This document shows, piece after piece, positions 16,033 to 24,146 of a DNA stretch of 64,000 nucleotides (the first letter of the stretch is position 1; each line of letters opens with the position of its first letter). The position numbers were made by a program, and so were the translations under genes. Source of the DNA: Treponema sp. (lineage in GTDB: Bacteria > Spirochaetota > Spirochaetia > Treponematales > Treponemataceae). The notes under the pieces are model-generated. The model searched no databases and was not told the DNA's origin. It saw only the letters and a program-made list of their open reading frames with translations. Where the stretch lies: positions 1-64,000 of the forward strand of contig JAGCVK010000008.1 in assembly GCA_017962415.1 (NCBI GenBank), written 5' to 3'.

Positions 16033-16185
16033 ATGCGTAAGGGATACGAAAGGCGGCGAAGCCGGCCACCGCAAGGAACGGTGGTTGAGCCTGCCGAAAC
16101 TACCGTTCCTGAGGAGGCTGAAGCGGTAGCGGAACCTGGAGAAGCCCGACCCGGCGCGCCAAAGGCGCGCCGGGTTACGCCCAGA
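16033..16185. repeat. G+C-rich REP-like block
   Basis: This stretch between the methyltransferase and metY is far richer in G+C than either gene. It contains GGAACGGT/ACCGTTCC (16075-16082 with 16102-16109) around GGTTGAGCCTGCCGAAAC, a word resembling common bacterial REP sequences. It also holds a perfect 12-bp hairpin ACCCGGCGCGCC/GGCGCGCCGGGT with loop AAA (16149-16175). Frames through it on both strands look like artefacts. Confidence 0.75.
16149..16175. terminator. Very stable G+C hairpin at the metY 3' end
   Basis: A perfect 12-bp stem ACCCGGCGCGCC/GGCGCGCCGGGT with an AAA loop lies 13 nt beyond the metY stop codon. No T tract follows. It could stop or stabilise the metY message, or simply be part of the REP-like block. 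Confidence 0.55.
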
Positions 16186-16188
16186 TTA

Positions 16189-17466
16189 TTAAATAGCCGC
16201 AAGACCAAGTTTAATGTCTTCGATAATGTCTTCTACATTTTCAAGACCGCAGCTAAAGCGAACCATTCCGCCGTCAATTCCGGCTGCTACAAGCTGTTCG
16301 TCTGTAAGCTGGCGGTGAGTTGCACTTGCCGGGTGAAGAACGCAGGTACGAATGTCGGCAACGTGAACTTCGTCGATTGCAAGTTTGAGAGCGTCCATAA
16401 AGCGAACAGCTGCGGCACGTCCACCTTTTATGCTGATAGAAATTACGCCGCAAGTTCCGTTTGGAAGATATTTTTGTGCGCGTTCGTAATACTTATCACC
16501 TGGAAGTCCTGGATATGTTACTTTTGCAATTTTATCTGAAGCTTTAAAGAACTCTGCAACTTTGCGGGCATTCTCACAATAGCGCTGCATACGAACTGGA
16601 AGTGTTTCCAAGCCCAAGTTCAAATAGAAAGCACTCTGTGCTGCCGGATAGCAACCAAAGTCGCGCATAAGTTGTGTACGAGCCTTAACGATGTAAGCTG
16701 CTTTGCCAAAATCGCCAACATAGCGAAGTCCGTGATAGCTTTCGTCTGGCTCAACCATATCGGCAAATTTTCCTGTTGCTTTATAAGCCTTTTCCCAGTC
16801 GAAATTACCTGAATCTACGATACAACCGCCGCCCTGAACTGCGTGGCCGTCCATATATTTTGTTGTTGAGTGAACTACGATATCTGCGCCAAACTCAAAC
16901 GGGCGGCACAAAATTGGTGTTGCAAATGTGTTATCTATAATAAGTGGAAGATTGTTGTCGTGTGCAGCTTTTGCCCAAACTTCAAAATCAAATACTGTAA
17001 GTGCCGGATTTGCAATTGTTTCTCCAAAAATACATTTTGTATTTGGTTTGATTGCCTTGCAAATTTCTTCGTAACTTGCATCTACATCTACCCAAATACA
17101 TTCTATGCCAAGCTTTTTAAGTGTAAATCCAAAGAGGTTGATTGTTCCGCCGTAAATGCTTGAAGAAGCAATAAAGCTGTCTCCTGCTGAACAAAGATTC
17201 AAAACTGAAAGAAGACTAGCAGCCTGGCCGCTTGATGTAAGCATACAGCCAACTCCACCTTCCAAGTCTGCAATTTTCTTTTCTACTGCATCGCAAGTTG
17301 GATTTGCAAAACGTGAATACATGTATTCTGTTGGCTTATCAAAAAGTGCTGCAACGTGATCGCAGCTGTCAAAACGGTAAGTTGTACTCTGTACGATTGG
17401 AATTGTTCCTGGTCCGCCATTTTCTGGTTTATAACCTGAATGTAAACATTTTGATTCGATTCTCAT
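16189..17466 (-). CDS. metY: O-acetylhomoserine (O-acetylserine) sulfhydrylase
   Basis: A PLP enzyme that joins sulfide to O-acetylhomoserine to give homocysteine. Some members also use O-acetylserine. The 425-residue protein has the Cys/Met metabolism fold, with SSGQAASLLSVLNL at the cofactor pocket, DNTFATPILCRPFEFGADIV, and the PLP-lysine motif VHSTTKYMDGHAVQGGG near residue 208. The long C-terminal half with DIRTCVLHPASATHRQLT is typical of MetY and not of cystathionine synthases. With cysE in the same window it completes a direct sulfhydrylation route. Confidence 0.93.
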   Translation of the reverse strand: MRIESKCLHSGYKPENGGPGTIPIVQSTTYRFDSCDHVAALFDKPTEYMYSRFANPTCDAVEKKIADLEGGVGCMLTSSGQAASLLSVLNLCSAGDSFIASSSIYGGTINLFGFTLKKLGIECIWVDVDASYEEICKAIKPNTKCIFGETIANPALTVFDFEVWAKAAHDNNLPLIIDNTFATPILCRPFEFGADIVVHSTTKYMDGHAVQGGGCIVDSGNFDWEKAYKATGKFADMVEPDESYHGLRYVGDFGKAAYIVKARTQLMRDFGCYPAAQSAFYLNLGLETLPVRMQRYCENARKVAEFFKASDKIAKVTYPGLPGDKYYERAQKYLPNGTCGVISISIKGGRAAAVRFMDALKLAIDEVHVADIRTCVLHPASATHRQLTDEQLVAAGIDGGMVRFSCGLENVEDIIEDIKLGLAAI

Positions 17467-17658
17467 TTATATACTCCTATAATTCCCTATTATTGAATGA
17501 TTATAATAAAAAAATATTTCATTAGCTATAAATTAAAGCTATAACTCTTATATTGTTTTTCTATATCAGATTATATAAATAATCTATAACTGTAACAAAA
17601 CTATTAAAAATGGTATTTTACTTATAGAAATAATAAACTTATACTCACGAGGTAATTT

Positions 17659-18939
17659 ATGAAAAAGTTTTGTATTATTTATTTCTTAATTTTTTTGACT
17701 TTCTGTACCTTTGCTCAATCTGCAGCTAATAAAAAAAGTAAACTTCCTTCTAAAAAGGAATTTAAATCGCAATATGATTTATTTCTTGAAAACGAACGCT
17801 ATTCTGACCATTGGACGCAAAAATGGGATTATGAAAAATCTAAGGAAACTGTTGCTCAGGAGTTGAAAGATTTTGATTCTTATCTTTCTGCTCAAAAACC
17901 TAATTATGAAATTGAACTTTTGGATTTAATTGTAAAATCTTATCTTTATAATCTTGATGAAATTGAACACCAAAAAGTTATTGATTACGGCAACTCTCTA
18001 AAAGAAAAATATCCTAAAGAATATCGTACCTGGTGGGTTATGGGCCGCTTTTATGCCGGTTCAACTCCAAATCTTGTTTTTCCTGAATTTGAAACGGCCT
18101 GCAAAATGCGCGGTGGTGTAGCTAAAAAAGACGAATGGACGCCTGCATTTCTTTGGGACTATATTTATGGCTGCAATATGGCTGATATGAAAATTCATGC
18201 GCGTGAAGGTTTGCATTATTACTGTGAATATACAAAAACAAAACCTGAAGATTATTTTCTTTATTCTGTCATTTATTCTAACAAATCTGTTTCTTCTGTA
18301 AATCAGAAATACGATCTTTATGATACCTGGTTCATTGACGAAAATGAATCTGAAACAAGACTTTTTAGTACCTTATTAGGCGTATCAATTCCTGTACACG
18401 GCGACTGGAACGTAAAAGCTACTGGTTATGAAAACGGCCGAAATTTTATTGCTATCCGCTCGGATCCTATGAATATTACAGAAGATTTACGGACTACTGT
18501 AACTTTTTCTATTATGGCCTTTACAAATATTGATAGAAATGAACTTGAACGAATAGCAAATTCTTCTATGACAAGAAATAATGGAACTATATCAAACAAA
18601 AAAACTGTTTCTTTGAATGGAGTAATTGCAAACCGCTACGTTTATGAAAATCCAACTTTTTATTCAGATGAACGTAAAGGTATGAAAGGTATTACTCTTA
18701 CTTTTTCTGTTCCATACAATGAATTTTCCGGTTTAAGTTTAGAACGCCCTGTAGATTTTTCTAAAAGAAAATCTAATGGAAAAACCGAAGACGGTCTTGA
18801 ATATATTTCTATGAAACCAAAACTCAACCGTCTGGAATCAAATATTTATTTTGTAGTTAGCCTGGACGCTTGCAACGCCTGTTTTGACGAAGCAGAAGCC
18901 TGGTTTAATTCTCTTGTTGAAAACGCAATTTTTGAATAA
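17659..18939 (+). CDS. Exported protein of unknown function
   Basis: I do not recognise this 426-residue protein. It has a clear signal peptide (MKKFCIIYFLIFLTFCTFAQ, cleavage after about residue 19-20). The N-terminal half, rich in charged and aromatic residues (DHWTQKWDYEKSKETVAQEL, WWVMGRFYAGS), looks helical and TPR-like. The C-terminal half, from about residue 235, is strand-rich. A CDACNAC-like pair of cysteines (DACNACFDE) near residue 405 might form a disulfide. GAGG precedes the ATG. The next gene, 24 nt downstream, is a small tautomerase, but a shared role is not obvious. Confidence 0.7.
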   Translation: MKKFCIIYFLIFLTFCTFAQSAANKKSKLPSKKEFKSQYDLFLENERYSDHWTQKWDYEKSKETVAQELKDFDSYLSAQKPNYEIELLDLIVKSYLYNLDEIEHQKVIDYGNSLKEKYPKEYRTWWVMGRFYAGSTPNLVFPEFETACKMRGGVAKKDEWTPAFLWDYIYGCNMADMKIHAREGLHYYCEYTKTKPEDYFLYSVIYSNKSVSSVNQKYDLYDTWFIDENESETRLFSTLLGVSIPVHGDWNVKATGYENGRNFIAIRSDPMNITEDLRTTVTFSIMAFTNIDRNELERIANSSMTRNNGTISNKKTVSLNGVIANRYVYENPTFYSDERKGMKGITLTFSVPYNEFSGLSLERPVDFSKRKSNGKTEDGLEYISMKPKLNRLESNIYFVVSLDACNACFDEAEAWFNSLVENAIFE

Positions 18940-18963
18940 TCAAAAGATTAGGAGTTTTAAAAT

Positions 18964-19194
18964 ATGCCACATATTGTTGTAAAATGTTTTCCTGGAAGAA
19001 CTAAAGAACAAAAAGAATTATGCGCAAAAAGAATTGCAGAAGCTGTTGAACAAACTTTGGGCTGCAAATCAACAAGCATTTCGGTTGCTATAAAAGATAT
19101 TCGCGAAGAAGACTGGAAAGACGAAGTTTGGACAAAAGAAATTGTTGCCGACAAAGACTTTTTGTTCAAAAATCCCGGATACACTTGTGATTAA
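18964..19194 (+). CDS. Small tautomerase (4-oxalocrotonate tautomerase family)
   Basis: The 76-residue protein starts MPHIVVKCFPGRTKEQKELC, with Pro2, which becomes the N-terminal catalytic base after Met removal. The beta-alpha-beta layout and SISVAIKDIREEDW match the tautomerase superfamily, closest in style to PptA/YdcE-type members. Substrate is unknown. GGAG lies before the ATG. Its last 8 nt overlap the GTG start of the broken acetyltransferase downstream, so they were one operon. Confidence 0.85.
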   Translation: MPHIVVKCFPGRTKEQKELCAKRIAEAVEQTLGCKSTSISVAIKDIREEDWKDEVWTKEIVADKDFLFKNPGYTCD

Positions 19195-19662
19195 TATTAA
19201 AAAGGCAACTTTTGCAGATTCTAAAATCATTGGTTTTGTGCATTCTGCTGCGTGGAAACAGACTTACAAAAATATTTTTTCAAAAGATTTTTTGAACTCT
19301 GATTCAGCAGAAAAGCGCGAAAAAGAATTTTTGGATTCGCTTAGCGAACCAAATATTTTATATTTGATTATTGAAATGATTTAAAAGTTGCCGGAATTGT
19401 AAAATTGATTTTCTATGAAAAGTTTGTTGAAATCTCCAGTTTTTATATTCTCCAAGAATTCAGAAAAAAAGGATTAGGAAAACAAACTTTTGATTTTATA
19501 AAAAATCTTGCGGCAGCTAAACCTTTAGTTTTATGGGTTCTAAAGGAAAACACCGCCGCAAGAAACTTTTACGAAAAAGTTGGAATGCATTTTACAAACA
19601 AAACTCGCGTTATAAAACGTGGCTCGGATTTTGTTCAATATATGTATTCTACTTCTTTCTAA
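19187..19662 (+). pseudogene. GNAT acetyltransferase with a one-base frameshift
   Basis: Two adjacent frames together encode one GNAT protein. The N-terminal part (from GTG at 19187) starts INIKKATFADSKIIGFVHSA and stops at 19382-19384. The C-terminal part, in the next frame, has VAGIVKLIFYEKFVEISSFY, the acetyl-CoA motif REKGLGKQ-like QEFRKKGLGKQTF, and KENTAARNFYEKVGM. Adding one A in the GAAATG stretch near 19373-19376 would join them as IIENDLKVAGIVK. So this is a recent deletion, a phase-variable A run, or a sequencing error. Its 3' end overlaps the convergent araC-type gene by 14 nt. Confidence 0.85.
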
Positions 19663-20482
19663 CCGGAATGCAAATCTCGCTCACATAATCGGCAGCAGCG
19701 GGATCGCCTGGAAGATAGTTTTCAATATCATAATCATGAAGCTGTTCGTAATCTGCCACAGGAAGCCACTCCCGGTAAATTTTGTCCCATGTAGACTGAA
19801 TTGCAGGGCCGGCCGGGCCTACACATTTGAAAACAGCCCAAGTGTACTCGGGAATGTGCAGAATCTCGAAACCGGCCGGCACTCCACTAACATCACTTGC
19901 TTTACAACCAATTCCATATTTGAACACATCGCTGTCTGATTTCTGCTGCGCGCAAACTCCAAGATAGCCCGGCACTTTGCGCAATTCTTCATTCGCATAA
20001 TATTCGTCCCAAAATTTTGGAATTTCCTTATCGCTTGTTTCACAATGAAATTCTTTTGTATGAACCAAAAGCTCCATTGCTTCCCATTTTTCGATTTTGT
20101 ACTCCATAATACAACCCCCATCAATTTTAATTTGGACGGAAAATCGGTTCATAAACTTTACGGCGCTGCCTTTTCGCACTTGAATCGGCGAAAAACCATG
20201 AAATCTTGTAAAGGCTTTTGTAAAACTTTCAGGAGTTTCGTAGCAATACTTAAGAGCAATATCAATTACCCGCTCGCCCGCAGCAATTTCCGAGCCCGCC
20301 TGCGAAAGACGTCTTTTTCGCAAGTAGTCCGACGGAGTAATTCCCGCAAGCAGCGTAAAAGCCTGTTGAAAATGATACGCCGAAATATTCACATTTTTTG
20401 AAATATCCACAAGCGTAATATTTTCGGTTAAATGATTTTCCATAAACTCAATTGCATTGTTTACAGTTCGCACCCAGTCCAT
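19649..20482 (-). CDS. AraC family regulator with effector-binding domain
   Basis: A 277-residue transcription factor. Residues 1-100 form the double helix-turn-helix of AraC (ITLVDISKNVNISAYHFQQAFTLLAGITPSDYLRKRRLSQAG ... DIALKYCYETPESFTKAFTRFHGFSP). From about residue 125 a GyrI-like effector-binding domain follows, ending YLPGDPAAADYVSEICIPVRK. This MarA/Rob-like HTH plus GyrI arrangement usually senses small hydrophobic or cationic compounds. The ATG at 20482 has GGAG 6 nt upstream and is preferred over 20500. The target is not evident. The acetyltransferase remnant next to it is a possibility. Confidence 0.88.
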   Translation of the reverse strand: MDWVRTVNNAIEFMENHLTENITLVDISKNVNISAYHFQQAFTLLAGITPSDYLRKRRLSQAGSEIAAGERVIDIALKYCYETPESFTKAFTRFHGFSPIQVRKGSAVKFMNRFSVQIKIDGGCIMEYKIEKWEAMELLVHTKEFHCETSDKEIPKFWDEYYANEELRKVPGYLGVCAQQKSDSDVFKYGIGCKASDVSGVPAGFEILHIPEYTWAVFKCVGPAGPAIQSTWDKIYREWLPVADYEQLHDYDIENYLPGDPAAADYVSEICIPVRKK

Positions 20483-20665
20483 AAAAACTCCATTGAACAA
20501 CGTTCTCTTTCCGTCTGATGATGAAAGTATAGGCCACCAGCAGTCAAAAATCCTGTCAATTCTTTCCCAGTTTTGTCTTTTTTTTCTCAGATTTTTTGAT
20601 TTTATAGTATAATTTGATTCACTCGATTTTAAAATAAAAATGCTAATTTATCAAAGGAATAAAAA

Positions 20666-21361
20666 ATGAAAAAAATTGGATTAGTTGGCGGCACAGGACC
20701 TGAATCAACTTTGATGTATTATAAAGAATTAAATTCCAGAATTGACACTTTAAGTGGCGAAAAAGCAATGCCCGAACTTTGTATTGAAAGTGTTGATTTT
20801 AGACGCGCCTGGAAGTATGTCTGCAATAAAGAATACAATAAGCTTGCTCAATATCTTTCTGAAAAAATTCAAAATCTTCAAAAAACAGGCTGCACAGTTA
20901 TTTCACTTACCGCAGTAACAATGCACATTGTATTTGATGAACTCGCAAAAGTGTGCAACACCGAACTACCGTTAGTTAGTATCCCAAAAGCAATTTGCGA
21001 GCAAGTCGCTTCCCGCAATATCAAAAAAATCGGCTTGCTTGGAACTATTTTTACGATGGAACAAGATTATATGAAAAAAGATTTTCAGGAAGCAGGCATT
21101 AAAGTTTTTGTTCCCGAAAAATCCGAACGCGAACTAATTGCAAAACGAATTTATGAAGAACTCGAAAAAGGAATTGTAAAAGAATCTACTCTTACCGAGT
21201 TTGTTGAAATCATAAACAAAATGGTTGAACGCGATGGCATCGAAGGAATTATTCTTGGCTGCACTGAATTGCCGTTACTTTTGAATTCAAAAAACTGTCC
21301 AATTCCATGTTTTGATTCAGTTGAAATTCATATTAAAAAAATCATAGAACTTGCAATGTAA
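20666..21361 (+). CDS. Aspartate/glutamate racemase family protein
   Basis: The 231-residue protein has the family start IGLVGGTGPESTLMYYKELN and the second catalytic cysteine region GIILGCTELPLLL near residue 198. The first catalytic position, usually a Cys in an ACNTAH-like motif, is replaced here: the segment reads SLTAVTMHIVFDEL. Proton abstraction from one side therefore lacks the usual thiol. Related one-cysteine members such as YgeA-type enzymes also deviate here, so activity may be restricted to one enantiomer or changed. AAAGGAA precedes the ATG. It starts a run of three plus-strand genes. Confidence 0.82.
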   Translation: MKKIGLVGGTGPESTLMYYKELNSRIDTLSGEKAMPELCIESVDFRRAWKYVCNKEYNKLAQYLSEKIQNLQKTGCTVISLTAVTMHIVFDELAKVCNTELPLVSIPKAICEQVASRNIKKIGLLGTIFTMEQDYMKKDFQEAGIKVFVPEKSERELIAKRIYEELEKGIVKESTLTEFVEIINKMVERDGIEGIILGCTELPLLLNSKNCPIPCFDSVEIHIKKIIELAM

Positions 21362-21374
21362 AACAGGTAAATAA

Positions 21375-21887
21375 ATGGAACTGATAAAAATAATTTTTGG
21401 AAACGTAAGAATTTACAAACTCAATTCACGCTCGGATAATCGCGGTTCGCTGACTTACCTTTATGAAGAAAATATTCCTGACTTTGAGATAAAAGAATCT
21501 CGTATTTACACAATACCCAAAAAAGGTACTTTCTTTGGAATTCATTATCGTGATGAATCAGATCCGATGACAAAACTTATTTCTGTGATTAAAGGATGCG
21601 GTTTGGATTATCTTATTGATTTACGAAAGGAATCAACTACATATCTCAAATGGGAAGAAATTGAATTATCAGAAGAAAATAAACTTGCAGTCTTAATTCC
21701 AGCAGGAATCGGAAACGCATTTTTGACTACAGAAGATAATACAATGCAGTCTTTTGTAATCAACAAGAGCGGAGAAAATGGCTATTCAAAAAAATTAAAC
21801 TATACAGAAAAGCAAATTGGCTTAAAACTTCCAATTCCAATAACTGACATTTCAGATTATGATTTAAATGCCCCATTTTTGAACTAA
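21375..21887 (+). CDS. RmlC-like cupin (dTDP-sugar epimerase-like)
   Basis: The 170-residue protein resembles dTDP-4-dehydrorhamnose 3,5-epimerase: RGSLTYLYEENIP, GTFFGIHYRDES (keeping the conserved His), VIKGCGLDYLIDLRKESTTYLKWEEIELSEENKLAVLIPAGIGNAFLT. The usual AHGF stretch after IPxG is changed to GNAF, and the catalytic tyrosine region downstream is not recognisable. A different sugar-nucleotide epimerase or isomerase activity is likely. No other dTDP-rhamnose genes are present. It is 13 nt after the racemase gene. Confidence 0.75.
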   Translation: MELIKIIFGNVRIYKLNSRSDNRGSLTYLYEENIPDFEIKESRIYTIPKKGTFFGIHYRDESDPMTKLISVIKGCGLDYLIDLRKESTTYLKWEEIELSEENKLAVLIPAGIGNAFLTTEDNTMQSFVINKSGENGYSKKLNYTEKQIGLKLPIPITDISDYDLNAPFLN

Positions 21888-21929
21888 AAACTCTACGACT
21901 GAAAAAAATGTATATAATTGGAGAAAACC

Positions 21930-22580
21930 ATGACTTATTCAAACACAAATGAACATTTATACGATGATATTGCTCTGTGGGAAAAAACTGACGGAAAAGA
22001 TTTATTTTTGGAAATGCCGATAAAGCAGAAAACCGCGCCGGCAGTTTTGGATTTTGGCTACGGCTTTGGCGAGCAACTATTTGCTTTGAGCAATGCATTT
22101 CCAAACGGAAAAATCTACGGAATTGAATGCAATCAGGCTTGTCAAAAAGAAGTTGGCGAAAAAATTAAAACCAGAGGTCTGAAAAATATTATTTTAATCA
22201 ATAAAGAAGTTCAGAATCTTCAGGATTTTGAAAATGATTCTTTGGATTTAGTTGTTCTATTTGATGTAATTCATGGCGGCGACGGAAAAACCAAATACAT
22301 GCTTTTTGAAGAATCGCATAGAATTCTAAAAAATGGCGGCTGTCTTGCTATTTTGCCGGCGCATCTTAGTAACTGGCGCGACCGCGAAGGCAAGAAAAAA
22401 ACTTATTCAACCAAAATGATTCAGACCGAAGTTGAATCTTTTGGTTTCGAATACGCCGGAACGTGCAGCCAGAAAGGCGTTCACTGGGAAAAATGCCATA
22501 CAATGTATTACATTCAAAAAGGAACAATAACTTTTGATGCGCTGGAAAAAATTGATGTTATGAACTTTGTAAAAAAATAA
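21930..22580 (+). CDS. Class I SAM-dependent methyltransferase
   Basis: The 216-residue protein has the SAM-binding motif VLDFGYGFGEQLFALSNAF near residues 40-58, the acidic ribose-binding position in IYGIECN, and a motif IV-like region LDLVVLFDVIHGG followed by EESHRILKNGGCLAILPAHLS. Substrate is unknown. The ATG at 21930 is preferred because GGAG lies 6 nt upstream. A TTG at 21918 would place that ribosome-binding site inside the gene. Confidence 0.82.
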   Translation: MTYSNTNEHLYDDIALWEKTDGKDLFLEMPIKQKTAPAVLDFGYGFGEQLFALSNAFPNGKIYGIECNQACQKEVGEKIKTRGLKNIILINKEVQNLQDFENDSLDLVVLFDVIHGGDGKTKYMLFEESHRILKNGGCLAILPAHLSNWRDREGKKKTYSTKMIQTEVESFGFEYAGTCSQKGVHWEKCHTMYYIQKGTITFDALEKIDVMNFVKK

Positions 22581-22587
22581 ACACAAA

Positions 22588-22633
22588 ACGATAACTGTCA
22601 AAATAGAAAAATGAGTTCCCATTTTGACAATAC
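22588..22633. terminator. Hairpin between converging genes
   Basis: A 9-bp perfect stem TGTCAAAAT/ATTTTGACA with a loop of about 16 nt lies between the methyltransferase and the acetyltransferase remnant. There is no strong T tract, so it is only a probable terminator. Confidence 0.45.
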
Positions 22634-22637
22634 AAAA

Positions 22638-22895
22638 TCAATCTTCAAGACACTTAAAAAAAGCTACGTTTGTTTCTTCCTGAACAAAGCCGTTTTTCTT
22701 ATAAAAATGAAAGGCCGGAACATTTGAATCGGTTAATAAAAACATCGTCGTTATTCCAAGTTTTTTTACAGTCTTTTCTATTTCACCAAGAAAAAAAGTT
22801 CCAGCGCCACTTCCCGGCCGTTTCGCTTCGCTCAACACGCTCGCTCGCCAAGCTCGCTCACTCGCTGCGGTCGGCTGCTTCGCAGGTGCTCCCAT
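22638..22895 (-). pseudogene. Chimeric GNAT acetyltransferase remnant
   Basis: The last 60 of 85 codons encode the C-terminal half of a GNAT acetyltransferase, starting exactly at the acetyl-CoA motif R-x-x-G-x-A (RPGSGAG) and running through FLLTDSNVPAFHFYKKNGF. The first 25 codons are translated from the G+C-rich repeat-like insert at 22803-22905 and have no family likeness. An AAAGG ribosome-binding site stands before the ATG, so an in-frame chimera could still be made. The N-terminal substrate-binding half is missing, so enzyme activity is unlikely. It lies 23 nt after the AICAR transformylase gene. Confidence 0.75.
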
Positions 22896-22905
22896 CGCTA
22901 ACCTT
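22803..22905. repeat. G+C-rich insert related to the 93-bp repeat
   Basis: This stretch, with CGCTTCGCTCAACACGCTCG and GCTCGCTCACTCGCTGCGG, is much richer in G+C than its neighbours. It shares the 15-nt word GCTCGCTCACTCGCT with both copies of the 93-bp repeat (213-305, 25256-25348), but is otherwise different. It replaces the 5' half of an acetyltransferase gene. Confidence 0.7.
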
Positions 22906-22918
22906 TCTTAAGTTCTCA

Positions 22919-24094
22919 TTAATGATGAAATAAACGAATTCCGTTAAAGCACATTACCATGTTGTAATCGTCTGCTGCCTTAATAACAAGGTCGTCGCGA
23001 ACGCTTCCACCTGGCTGAACAACACAAGTTACACCGCTCTTACGGGCACGCTCAATGTTGTCACCAAATGGGAAGAACGCATCAGAACCAACTGCAACGT
23101 TTGTATTTTTTGCAATCCATTCAGCTTTTTCTTCGCGAGTGAAAACTTCTGGCTTTACCTTAAAGAAGTTCTGCCATTTGCCTTCAGCAAGAACGTCCAT
23201 GTATTCTTCACCAATGTAAACATCAATTGTATTGTCGCGGTCTGCACGTTTAATTCCGTCTACAAACTGAAGTCCCAAAACTTTTGGACTCTGGCGAAGC
23301 CACCAGTTATCAGCTTTCTGACCAGCAAGGCGTGTACAATGAACGCGGCTCTGCTGACCAGCACCAATACCAATTGCCTGTCCGTCTTTTACAAAACAAA
23401 CCGAGTTAGACTGAGTATATTTAAGAACAATCAAAGAAATTACAAGATTGCGCTTGTCATCTTCGCTCAAAGTTTTATTTTTAGTTACGATATTTGAAAG
23501 AGCTGACTGCTCGTCGATTTTCAAAAAGTTGTGTCCCTGTTCAAAAGTAACACCAAAAACCTGTTTGCGTTCAAGTTCAGCTGGAACATAGTTAGGGTCA
23601 ATCTGAATTACACAATAGTTACCATTCTTTTTAGCCTTAAGAATCTCAAGAGCCTTTTCAGAATAACCAGGAGCAATAATTCCGTCGGAAACTTCTTTCT
23701 TAATTAAAAGCGCAGTTGCTTCATCACATTCATCGCTCAAAGAAATAAAATCGCCAAAAGAGCTCATACGGTCAGCGCCACGAGCGCGGGCATAAGCACA
23801 GGCAAGCGGAGTAAGTTCAACATTGTCAGTAAAATAAATCTGTTTAAGAGTGTCAGAAAGAGGAAGTCCAACAGCAGCGCCAGCAGGTGAAACGTGTTTA
23901 AAAGAAGTTGCTGCAGGAAGTCCAGTTGCTTCCTTAAGTTCCTTAACAAGCTGCCAGCCATTAAGAGCATCAAGCAGATTGATGTAACCAGGTCTTCCGT
24001 TTACAACCGTGATAGGAAGATCGCCGTTTTCCATGTAAACCCTTGCAGGTTTCTGATTAGGATTGCATCCATATTTCAATTCAAGTTCTTTCAT
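22919..24094 (-). CDS. AICAR formyltransferase, stand-alone (PurH C-terminal type)
   Basis: Transfers the formyl group to AICAR, the ninth step of purine synthesis. The 391-residue protein corresponds to the transformylase half of PurH: LKYGCNPNQKPARV at the start, SFKHVSPAGAAVG with the catalytic Lys-His pair, YTQSNSVCFVKDGQAIGIGAGQQSRVHCT, and AVGSDAFFPFGDNIERA near the end. The IMP cyclohydrolase half is absent. A PurO-type cyclohydrolase at 27327-28058 can supply it. The start at 24094 is chosen because a promoter (TTGAAA-17-TATTAT) ends 6 nt before this ATG. A frame from 24160 would begin upstream of that promoter. Confidence 0.93.
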   Translation of the reverse strand: MKELELKYGCNPNQKPARVYMENGDLPITVVNGRPGYINLLDALNGWQLVKELKEATGLPAATSFKHVSPAGAAVGLPLSDTLKQIYFTDNVELTPLACAYARARGADRMSSFGDFISLSDECDEATALLIKKEVSDGIIAPGYSEKALEILKAKKNGNYCVIQIDPNYVPAELERKQVFGVTFEQGHNFLKIDEQSALSNIVTKNKTLSEDDKRNLVISLIVLKYTQSNSVCFVKDGQAIGIGAGQQSRVHCTRLAGQKADNWWLRQSPKVLGLQFVDGIKRADRDNTIDVYIGEEYMDVLAEGKWQNFFKVKPEVFTREEKAEWIAKNTNVAVGSDAFFPFGDNIERARKSGVTCVVQPGGSVRDDLVIKAADDYNMVMCFNGIRLFHH

Positions 24095-24100
24095 AGCGAC

Positions 24101-24129
24101 ATAATAGAATAAAACGCATAAAATTTCAA
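24101..24129 (-). promoter_or_regulatory. Leaderless promoter of the AICAR transformylase gene
   Basis: On the minus strand TTGAAA (24124-24129), a 17-nt spacer and TATTAT (24101-24106) are followed after 6 nt by ATG at 24094. No Shine-Dalgarno sequence is present. Confidence 0.65.
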
Positions 24130-24146
24130 ATGAACAAAAAAATGCA

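Noticed and set aside
16033-16539. Protein-coding frames through the G+C-rich block
   Set aside because: They arise from stop-poor G+C-rich repeat DNA and the antisense of metY. Composition and lack of ribosome-binding site argue against genes.
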